Source: Psilocybe azurescens
Taxonomy: Eukaryota > Basidiomycota > Agaricomycetes > Agaricales > Agrocybaceae
NCBI GenBank assembly: GCA_023853785.1
Contig: JAJIRX010000351.1
Location: 1 to 16,730 of the forward strand
Direction of reading: 5' to 3'
DNA: 16,730 nucleotides
The notes beneath the pieces are model-generated. The model was given only the letters and a program-made list of their open reading frames with translations. It was not told where the DNA came from and ran no database searches. Shown one piece after another: positions 10,050 through 16,730 of the stretch (position 1 is its first letter; each line of letters opens with the position of its first letter). The translations under genes were made by a program, and so were the position numbers.

Positions 10050-10255
10050 CTTATCTGATATGCTAAAGTTGTCAAGTATCTTTGCAAACATGGCAGCAAG
10101 GTTAATCTCTGAGTGAGATTTTGCAACCTCAACAATGTTGAGCAACATTGTGTACTGAATACCATTGAATTCAAAGGTAACTGTAACTGCAACATATGCC
10201 TTATAATTTGATGAGGTCCAAGCATCAGTTTCAAACTCAGAGCTCCATCATGCTC

Positions 10256-10304
10256 CTATAAAAAGATATGTGATCATCTCCCTCATTATTGATAGCTGAC
10301 TTAC
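10256..10304 (-). other. Intron in the hAT gene (49 bases)
   Basis: Minus strand GTAAGT to TTATAG. Removing it joins IAKMLQ to EHDGALSF ahead of the TDAWTS motif. Confidence 0.85.
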
Positions 10305-10488
10305 TTGAAGCATTTTAGCTATCCTCTGTCAACACTTCACAGAGACCATTTTAACATCATGCAAGACAGTAGCAGGTGATGGAATATAGTACCCAGGGTA
10401 GCCAGTCTTCATGAGGCTTTGGAAGCCTCAGTCCTTTATAATGCTAAATGGCTGCATGTTTTCTGAGACCCAACAAACAATCTCTGCC

Positions 10489-10536
10489 CTGTTATAGGAT
10501 TAGCAAGCTTTGTTTAGGGGATTATGCAGGACTTAC
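10489..10536 (-). other. Intron in the hAT gene (48 bases)
   Basis: Minus strand GTAAGT to AACAG, with a GCTAATC branch-like site near the 3' end. Splicing joins HTKTET to KAEIVCW in frame through a split codon. Confidence 0.85.
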
Positions 10537-10884
10537 TTGGTCTCAGTCTTTGTATGCTGCATATGTGAGTACATCACTACTCCCTTCCCTTTTACTCTCG
10601 CAAACATTGCAGTTATCAAAGCATTTCTCAGTTCTGACTTGCAATGATATCTTGTGCAAGCTTGATGTCCTTTGTCCCATCTATGGCCTTCACAACATCA
10701 TCACCCCAACAAATCTTTGCATGTTTTCAAAGATTACTTGTTGATGATGTATCAGCTTTATTGACAAAGCAGTTCACACATCTCAGAGACCTCCTCTTGG
10801 CCTTGCAAAATTTTGCAAGACATAAGAAGACATGTGCTTGTCATCCATTGAAGTACTCAATTTCTGGGAGTGTATTAAAGAATG

Positions 10885-10886
10885 TA
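10885..10886. repeat. TA target-site duplication, left copy
   Basis: TA immediately before CAGTAGCTC; it pairs with the TA at 12486-12487. Confidence 0.9.
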
Positions 10887-11095
10887 CAGTAGCTCAAAAA
10901 ACTGTCCCAATGTTTGGCACTTTCTCACTAATTGTTTAATAACTTGTGAAATAAATTATGTAAAAGCCTGCAAATATTATATGTTATAGTTTAACATGTG
11001 ACTAACATATTTCTCACCAAGGTCACATAATTTTAACAAAAACTGATTAAGTAATGGAATTTACAAAATAATAAAACATTGGGACAGTTTTTTGA
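10887..11095 (+). repeat. Left terminal inverted repeat of the Tc1 element
   Basis: This 209-base arm matches 12278-12485 reversed. It has its own internal symmetry: a 22-base motif at 10894-10915 (TCAAAAAACTGTCCCAATG and three more bases) recurs perfectly, inverted, at 11074-11095. Both copies are candidate transposase binding sites. Confidence 0.95.
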
Positions 11096-11245
11096 CTCTA
11101 TAAAATAATAGCTTTACATGCTTGTAGAAAGCCAAATTGCTTTGTATAAATTGTGAGAAAATTAAACAAGGTCATGTGACACTATTTGTACACATTTGCA
11201 ATGTTGAATTCAAGTTCAACCATCTTTCTCTTTAACCACCACATC

Positions 11246-12269
11246 ATGAAGCCTGCAACACCTTCTCAGTACAATTCTGTCCTCAATCTTCTTGAAGAGG
11301 GCTATTCTCTTCATCAAATAGAGTCTAAAACTGGTTTGGGAAAGTCTACTGTTGGAAGAATCAAGAGGGAAGTGGATGCCAACAAAGAAAACCCTCAAAA
11401 CAACAAAGGTGGACGTCCCTCTAAAGCTTACTCCCAAGGATAAACAGGTCCTTTTTGTTAAATCAAAACAGGAAAGCTGGACAATGCTGTCCAGGCAACA
11501 CACTTCATCAATGATGCTATTCCCTCTCCTGTTTGTGCCCAAACAGTCAGAAATGCCCTCAAAGAAAACAACTTCTGCTCTGTTGTTAAATCAAAATGGC
11601 CCCTCCTCAAGGCTATCCACCGTCAAAATGCCTAAAATTTGCCCAGAATCATGTTGGCTGGACTGTGGAGGATTGGAAAAGTGTACTCTGGTCAGATGAA
11701 ACAAAAATCAACAGGATTGGCTCAGACGGAAGGGTCTATACATGGAAACCCAAGGGTGAAGCAATCTCAGATGGAACAACATCACCAACTGTCAACCATG
11801 GAGGGGGCAACAATCTCATGGTATGGGGTTGTATGGGGTGGAATGGTGTTGGAACACTCACTGAGGTTGAGGGGAAGGTGAATGCAGACCAATACTGTGA
11901 AATTTGGAGCATGAGGTGGATGAAAGCTTTGACAACTTGGAGATGGCAGAGGGAAAAGGATTTTTCAGCAGGATAATGACCCCAAATACACCTCCAAAAA
12001 AGCTCAAGAATGGTTTTGGCCAATGATGTTGAAGTTATGGAGTGGCCACCCCAATCCCCTGATCTCAACCCCATTGAACACCTTTGGGTTTACCTCAAAG
12101 GCAAATGAACACCTATGAGACACCACCCAAAGGAGCATTTGAATTGTGGGAGAGATTGGCAAAGGAATGGACTGAAATACCTTCAGAAACATGCCAAAGG
12201 CTTATAGAAAGCATGCCAAGAAGAATGGAGGCTGTTATCAAGGCAAAGGGAGGCCATACTAAGTACTAG
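11246..12269 (+). pseudogene. Tc1-family DD34E transposase, frameshifted
   Basis: The enzyme excises and inserts the element at TA. The start chosen is the ATG at 11246 (MKPATPSQYNSVLNLLEEGY), where the family's helix-turn-helix begins; the frame is open further up to 11186. The second DNA-binding region ends in the GRPSK motif (near 11411-11425). Then come NDAIPSPVCAQTVRNAL, WSDETKINRIGSDGRVYTW (first catalytic Asp), GGGNNLMVWGCMGWNG, FQQDNDPKYTSKKAQEW (second Asp) and WPPQSPDLNPIEHLW (Glu). The spacing of the last two acidic residues is 34 once one frameshift is allowed for, hence DD34E. The end is GGHTKY and TAG at 12267-12269. Seven frameshifts, all in A or T runs (11423-11425, 11465-11468, 11625-11628, 11903-11905, 11954-11957, 12014-12017, 12097-12099), break it. 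No in-frame nonsense codon needs to be explained. Allowing for six lost bases and one gained, the length is 1,029, exactly 343 codons with the stop, a normal size for the family. Confidence 0.93.
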
Positions 12270-12277
12270 ATAGAGAA

Positions 12278-12485
12278 TCAAAAACTGTCCCAATGTTTTA
12301 TTATTTTGTAAATTCCATTACTTAATCAGTTTTTGTTAAAATCATGTGACCTTGGTGAGAAATATGTTAGTCACATGTTAAAATATAACATATAATATTT
12401 TCAGACTTTTATATAATTTATTTCCCAAGTTATTAAACAATTAGTGAGAAAGTGCCAAACATTGGGACAGTTTTTTGAGCTACTG
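12278..12485 (-). repeat. Right terminal inverted repeat of the Tc1 element
   Basis: A 208-base mirror of the left arm. The inner copy of the 22-base motif starts at 12278 with five A residues instead of six; the outer copy lies at about 12457-12478. Confidence 0.95.
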
Positions 12486-12487
12486 TA
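12486..12487. repeat. TA target-site duplication, right copy
   Basis: TA directly after the outer end of the right inverted repeat. Confidence 0.9.
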
Positions 12488-12689
12488 GATGGGTGCATTC
12501 CAGCCACATCAAAGGCACTCTGCATCAGGTAAGCAAACAGTATAGTTTTGTTATGGAATTTGACTGACCTACATAACTCTGCCTCTGCACTTTCCACAGA
12601 CTGTTCAACAACTTCCACCTCATCTTCATCTTTATTGTTGTCATCAATGTGGTCTACAAGAGTGGATATTGATTCTGCCTCACTATTGC

Positions 12690-13065
12690 TGAATCACTCT
12701 CAGCTTCATTGTCATTACCATCAGGTACAATGATATTCCTGGGATTGTGGAGAGAGATGTGTTACTGGTTATCAGCTGGACCATCCACATCTTCAGCTGA
12801 TGGCTGATGGTTCAGTGGTTTTGTGGCTGGTTTATGGTTAGTCTTCTTTTTTGCAATGTAGAAGACTTGCTTAGCTTTGCCTTCTGTTTATCAGCATGGC
12901 TTGTTATGGCCTTGTCATCATTGTCATCTGACTCAATGATGTTTTTGGGATTCCACAGGAAGACATGGTGCTGCACATTATCAGCATTCTCAACCTCTTT
13001 GACAGATGCTTGACAGTTGATTTTGGACCAGCTTTGCAGTTAGCTTTATCACTGTGCTCAGCTTG
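12690..13065 (-). repeat. Tandem duplication of about 209 bp in the hAT N-terminus
   Basis: Two copies, offset by about 209 bases (compare the TTATCAGC at 12769 and 12978), encode related peptides. One reads ADNVQHHVFLWNPKNIIESD and the other ADNQ-stop-HISLHNPRNIIVPD, with related Lys/Asn/Gln-rich lead-ins. Identity at protein level is about half, so the duplication is old. Confidence 0.65.
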
Positions 13066-13068
13066 GCT

Positions 13069-13078
13069 TTTTTTTTTT
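13069..13078. repeat. Poly-T run
   Basis: About ten consecutive T residues inside the hAT N-terminal frame, reading as Lys codons on the minus strand. Confidence 0.8.
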
Positions 13079-13390
13079 GCAGCTTGAGTTGCCAAACATG
13101 CAACTTCAGCATTATTAGGGTCATTCAATGAGAATGCCTGTTTACATTTACAGCTGCCAGCCACAATGCCATTGGGAAGTGCATTGAAATAATTGCCAGA
13201 GAAGGGAATTGGCATTGACATAAGACCCAGATAATTTTTTATGTGCTATTTTGGTAATCCACTTCTTTTGTGGTGACTTTTTGTTGGCTTGGAACTATAC
13301 AGAACCAAGGGTGCTGTCAGCACTGTATCCCCATCACAGCAGCACACTGCATTGAGTAGTAAGGTACCATAGTCATTTCAAAAACAGCAA

Positions 13391-13406
13391 ATATATATAT
13401 ATATAT
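13391..13406. repeat. AT dinucleotide microsatellite
   Basis: (AT)8, preceded by a few more A residues. Confidence 0.95.
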
Positions 13407-13439
13407 TCTGTACATGTTTTTCTATGTAGCAAGGATCAA

Positions 13440-13570
13440 AACCAGTATCAGTACCCCAAGACCTGCTTGAGGGGTAAGGTATGCAAGGGGTACAGAAATC
13501 CTGGCCCATACCTGAACCCCTCAATACCTCTTCCAAATACCCTCTTGGGTTTCTATACCTGTGCCATTCA
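13440..13570. repeat. GGGTAT/ATACCC-rich block, possible hAT subterminal region
   Basis: Motifs such as TACCCC, ATACCC, GGGGTA and GGTATG recur in both orientations (for example 13453-13493 and 13505-13560). Many hAT elements carry GGGTACCCG-like subterminal repeats, and CpG loss would give this pattern. Its position, upstream of the minus-strand hAT start, fits the 5' end of that element. I could not fix a terminus or target duplication. The 69-codon minus frame here is a product of the repeat. Confidence 0.4.
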
Positions 13571-13825
13571 CTACTTCTTCTGAGCAACCTGCAATGTATT
13601 TAATAGAATTCACCTTGGATGGCAATGAGTCATTCTTTTTGAAAGTTCCATTGCTGATGATGCTTACTAGAAGCATGTACAGATACCATAATATCAGCTT
13701 GAGTCAGCACAAGATATGAACTGCTCTACCTAAAGGTGGTAGGAATACATAAAATTTCATCCTGAAGAGCCATATCAATGACAAATTTAAAAGTAACTTA
13801 CAAACAATGACAGCAGACCCTACTT

Positions 13826-15144
13826 CACACTGAGAAAGGTGGTCAAGAAGATGGGGGTACTAATGGGTAGGCCAGGACACTGAGTAAATATTTGATGCAT
13901 GCCATAAGCTTTGCCCTCAAATTATTGTCACCCATGGCCTTATTGACAGCAGTCTTGTACTGCTCAGCATTGTCTTCAGTTACTGGATCTGGAGGATGAG
14001 CACTTTATCTCCCATGTCATGCAAGTCTGAATTGTCCATCAAAGGAAATGGCACCACATTTGATGAGGTTGTCAATAAAGGTGTCCTTCCCTTGAAGCAG
14101 TTTTGTGGCCCCAGCCATCCTCATTGCCACATCTTTGCCAAATCCTGCACAGAATTTGCACCAAAGCAACAAGCCATCCTGCTCATCAGAAGAGCTCACC
14201 AACTTGAACCCACCCAGATATGTCAGTCACCCTTGAACAATGTTAATAAGGTGGCATAATCTGATTTGATAGAGAGCCAGTGTATCCTGGTGACATTGGA
14301 AAAAGTCATCAGTGATTGGATATGAAGAAAAAAGAAGAAGAGATGCACCCCATCACTGAGGAATGCATTCATATTGCACAGGTTTGCAGCTTGGGCTTCT
14401 ATTACACTCACAAGCTCCTGCTCTACCTTTGTTGCCCTCTCAGTCTCTCAAGTGACAAGCTCCTTCAGCTCCTTCTCTGTACTCTACACTCTTTTGACAA
14501 CCTCCTTAAGATCCATCTCCACTTTTGCAGCAACCTCCTTAAGCTCCTTTTCTGTATTCTCTGCATGCACAAGAAGCACCTTCACCTGCGAATACATCAC
14601 ACTCATCTCTGATTGCATGTTGCACATCTTCTCCACCTTAAATTGTTTCTCCCCCTCTGCCTTCCAAGCCTTGAGGTACTTGTATGCCTTCAAATTCCTT
14701 CTCATTAGATGGGTGGATCAACAAAGGTAATGCCACTATACCTCATCCACTGCTGCTTTCTCACAACCAATAGCCAGAAAAAAATCTTTCATCTCAAACA
14801 TAAAGAGAATTTCTCAGCACCTCCAACAAGGCTCTTCACCACGGGTCAAGGGATCAGAATTGGAAGGAGGATATGGTAAGACAAGAGCTAAGATTGATAT
14901 CAGGACTTTGATGTGGCAATGGAAATAACAGTCACAGTCACACCTTGGTTGAACAGCCTGATGGCTGATATTTCATTGGCAACTCTATCTGGGGAGATGT
15001 TATACTTGATCGTAATGTTGGAGGAAAGCATGCTCGTTGCAGTTCCAAGGAAGAGTCATGGAGTGCTGAAGAATCAGAAACCACCTTTCTATACCTCAGA
15101 AAGTTGGTTTTCACTTTGTGCACCTCATACCTATTTGGGTTCAC
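13826..15144 (-). pseudogene. Unknown degraded gene with a long coiled coil
   Basis: Minus-strand pieces have a protein-like character across several frames. From the 5' side there is NPNRYEVHKVKTNFLRYRK (from 15144), then an overlapping frame with KYNISPDRVANEISAIRLF (near 15015-14960). Next come MKDFFLAIGCEKAAVDE (near 14795-14745), LKAYKYLKAWKAEGEKQF, and about 100 residues of coiled coil (ENTEKELKEVAAKVEMDLKE and TEKELKEL, 14640-14370). They are followed by GLLLWCKFCAGFGKD with a CxxC pair (near 14175-14130) and ending near DNNLRAKLMACIKYLL. A TGA at 14448-14450 and a TAG nearby interrupt the coil and would be Arg and Gln without C-to-T change. Exons cannot be fixed. I do not recognise the family. 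Confidence 0.4.
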
Positions 15145-15365
15145 TGCAGATCATCTTCATTGGTCATATGCCAATCTATCAGTTTTCAAGTTTGTACAAC
15201 GTCCAGATCAGCTGTGAGGCTATGCTATACATATTCTACACTCTGTTGAAGCTCAAAATAGGAATCTGCAACTCATTCCAGCATTTGGTGTGTTTGTTAG
15301 GAAGGTCCAGAGCATCAGAAAGGCTTTCCTATAGGTTCTATCATGTTCTTTACCTTTTTCATTGA

Positions 15366-15631
15366 TCATCTTTGCATTTTCAGAGTACCTTGTGATATAT
15401 TTCTATGGTTTGTGGACATTTATTCATCTTCATTCCTAGTTTTCTTTGTTTCATGATCACCACTGCTTTTGATTCTTTATGCAGAAGTTTAAACTTTCAT
15501 TCAGTTCTTTGTGCATTGCTATTGCACCTCCTTACTTGTAGCAGACTATGCCTTTATTCATCATTCAGTATTTGTAGTATATAAGCATATACTCTATCTA
15601 CATTGAAGAGGAAGTTTTTGACCTCAGATAT
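15366..15631. other. Gene-free T-rich stretch
   Basis: No supported feature. The open plus frame at 14913-15365 ends just before it and is judged not to be a gene. Confidence 0.35.
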
Positions 15632-15794
15632 TGTTCTTGCACCTTTGCAACTTGTTCTTAGAGCTTTGCACCCTCATTTATGAACCTCACACCTTGTTCT
15701 CACAGCTTTGCACCTTGTTCTCAAATATTGCACCTTGTTTTCAGAGCTTCACACCTCATCAAACATTACTGCACCTCACTGCACCTCACTGCAT
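15632..15794 (+). repeat. Degenerate tandem repeat of about 21 bp
   Basis: Units resembling TTCTCAGAGCTTTGCACCTTG recur from 15632, clearest at 15655-15675, 15697-15717 and 15718-15737, with partial copies elsewhere. They are followed by three CTGCACCTCA-like decamers at 15769-15794. The array contains no CpG. Confidence 0.7.
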
Positions 15795-15852
15795 CTAGTC
15801 AGTTCCATCTGGTATAGCTTCTAGAACCCATTTTTGCATCCTCAGAGCCTCA

Positions 15853-15902
15853 AGATGACTTCCCTCTGTACTCCACACCTTCAAGTGTCAGAGAAGTCAT
15901 CT
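15853..15902. repeat. Hairpin, 14-base stem
   Basis: AGATGACTTCCCTCTG (15853-15868) pairs with CAGAGAAGTCATCT (15889-15902) with a small bulge, leaving a 20-base loop. Confidence 0.6.
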
Positions 15903-16063
15903 GGCATTATCAGTGGTCAAAACTAATTGAAGTATCAAAAGATTTAAATACTGATCACATAATCTAGTTCATCAACTACTTATTTGACAAACAAGTGGTG
16001 GATGTGGAGCATGGCCTGGCTTCATCACCCACTGATATAAAATATTCCATAATCAAGAAGATT

Positions 16064-16126
16064 TCCTAGTGCTCAAACCTGGAATTTGCCAGCACTCATT
16101 GTTTAATCATTGTTGAGGCACTAGGA
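16064..16126. repeat. Hairpin, 13-base stem
   Basis: TCCTAGTGCTCAA (16064-16076) pairs with TTGAGGCACTAGGA (16113-16126), with one bulged base and a 36-base loop. It may be a decayed small inverted repeat. Confidence 0.6.
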
Positions 16127-16730
16127 TATAACAATACATTTGTGTTGGACAAGTGAATTCTACAGGATTTGGCTAAATGGCTTCAATATAGATATGTAAT
16201 TTGAATTCATCTCCAACTATCATGGCAATAGTCTGAAAGTTTGCACTTTGCATCAGCAACAAAACAATACTTTGCATTGTGGATCTTAGATAATCAGAAA
16301 AGCATTTTCAATCAATATATTGCCATATAGTGGCCAGAATCCTTGCAAAATCATTGAATACTTAACCAAACTTTTGATCATCTTTAAATGTCTTAGTAAA
16401 TATTGGTGAACTTTTGATACTGTTCTAATCATTACTAGTCCATGATAGTTGATGGTTATTTTTGTACAAATTTCTAATGATCTTGTAATGAAACAAAGCA
16501 TCCTTTATGCATCAATTTAATGTCTTGCAAAAGTTTTGGTCTTCAATCAAATTTATTGAAGAATTAACTATGTATTGATAAGGCCTGGAAACATTTGCAT
16601 ACAATTGAATATCTATACACAAGAATGCCAAACAAGAGAATTTGACCAAGTGTGGGCTTTCCAAATCAGTATATATTTAATCACATTGTATATTTCAGAA
16701 TGACAATTTGGTATACAGTTGAACCCCTCA
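16127..16730. other. Gene-free AT-rich end of the window
   Basis: No coding frame, RNA or repeat that I can support. The 71-codon minus frame at 16286-16501 has no recognisable content. Confidence 0.4.

Larger units (their letters stand above)
9593..10884 (-). pseudogene. hAT transposase, BED finger and catalytic core
   Basis: hAT transposases cut and paste DNA with an RNase H-like DDE fold and bind DNA through a BED zinc finger. Reading the minus strand: STFFNTLPEIEYFNG, then HVFLCLAKFCKAK and TSSTSNLxKHAKICWG (10837-10703), which gives the BED Cys/His set. Next come YSHMQHTKTET, AEIVCWVSENMQPFSI, FQSLMKTGYPGYYIPSP, TDAWTSSNYKAYVAV (catalytic-region motif, about 10230-10185), MLLNIVEVAKSHSEINLAA, then ITCDNTSNNAKM and FPDAANRTWCFMHILNLV. 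It ends with an acidic linker and LDKSLQPVHLVLVK. Three introns fit exactly. Five in-frame TGAs occur (10841-10843, 10727-10729, 10428-10430, 10329-10331, 9642-9644), plus frameshifts at A/T runs 10639-10640, 10233-10235, 9834-9835 and 9749-9751. The C-terminal half is missing on this strand. A Tc1 element separates it from its own N-terminus. Confidence 0.88.
10887..12485 (+). mobile_element. Complete Tc1-type transposon, 1,599 bp
   Basis: The element starts CAGTAGCTCAAAAAACTG and ends with the reverse complement. It is flanked on both sides by TA (10885-10886 and 12486-12487), the Tc1/mariner target duplication. Its inverted repeats are long, 209 and 208 bases, and about 97% identical (six or so substitutions and one A/T-run difference). 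One transposase gene lies between them on the plus strand. It sits inside the minus-strand hAT gene. Removing the element and one TA rejoins the hAT frame as GMHPS to TFFNTLPEIEY, so the hAT is the older sequence. Confidence 0.95.
12488..13221 (-). pseudogene. hAT transposase, N-terminal acidic region
   Basis: This minus-strand segment runs in frame into the BED finger once the Tc1 element is set aside. From a candidate ATG at 13221 (MSMPIPFSGNYFNALPNG) it reads through VACLATQAAKKKSQAEH, a duplicated block (described separately), then an acidic stretch (DNNKDEDEVEVVEQSVES, about 12640-12590) typical of the low-complexity N-termini before BED fingers. One TAA lies in the second copy of the block, and frameshifts occur at T runs 13021-13024 and 12686-12687. 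A fourth intron may span about 12520-12570 (GTCAGT to ATGCAG, 49 bases), but its phase does not fit cleanly. The start is uncertain. Confidence 0.6.

Noticed and set aside
11216..12192. Minus-strand open frames inside the Tc1 element
   Set aside because: They are antisense shadows of the plus-strand transposase, whose motifs are unambiguous.
2160..14450. TGA read as tryptophan (alternative genetic code)
   Set aside because: The affected positions in the hAT and Helitron families are normally arginine, and the same sequences use TGG for Trp. CpG decay of CGA explains them better.
14913..15365. 150-codon plus-strand open frame, the longest in that area
   Set aside because: Its composition is hydrophobic and irregular with no motif, and the opposite strand has more protein-like frames over 14938-15144.
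15632..15794. CRISPR-like array
   Set aside because: Units are contiguous and degenerate with no unique spacers, and the sequence is eukaryotic.

Overview
The window looks like a transposon graveyard from a filamentous basidiomycete, probably an Agaricomycete. The evidence is an AT-rich eukaryotic sequence, transposases of types familiar from mushroom genomes, and short GT-AG introns of 48 to 53 bases inside a hAT transposase whose reading resumes correctly across each one. I see no intact cellular gene, rRNA, tRNA or CRISPR array.

Layout. 1-192 is a GC- and CpG-rich edge that may hold the end of a gene. 354-660 is a decamer satellite in both orientations, followed by AT-rich sequence and a 123-bp palindromic MITE-like element (1344-1466). 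This abuts a 5'-only Helitron (1471-3618, minus) that stops before the catalytic Rep motif. 4001-4130 is a second decamer-periodic array. 4441-4842 is a plus-strand remnant of an unknown coiled-coil protein, and 4814-5980 has weak minus-strand Ser/Pro-rich frames. 5990-7920 is nearly empty. 7921-8688 is a long inverted repeat. 9252-9590 (plus) and 9593-13221 (minus) are two head-on pieces of hAT transposase. The minus piece is split by a complete 1.6-kb Tc1-type transposon (10887-12485) flanked by TA. 13826-15144 (minus) is a degraded unknown gene with a long coiled coil. 15632-15794 is a 21-bp-period tandem repeat, and the remainder is AT-rich with two hairpins.

Two decay signatures run through all of the coding remnants. 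First, CpG is almost absent after base 158 (none at all from 159 to 1354). Eleven in-frame TGA codons interrupt otherwise good frames, and where I know the family they fall at positions that are normally arginine, which fits CGA to TGA through CpG methylation and deamination. Second, about twenty frameshifts each fall on an A or T homopolymer and almost all are apparent losses of one base. Correcting the seven in the Tc1 transposase gives exactly 343 codons with no internal stop. This could be real slippage, but it also looks like homopolymer under-calling in a long-read assembly, so the pseudogene calls should be read with that caution.

The elements do not work together as a pathway. The order of events appears to be an old hAT and Helitron, heavily CpG-decayed, then a much later Tc1 insertion whose long terminal repeats are still about 97% identical.
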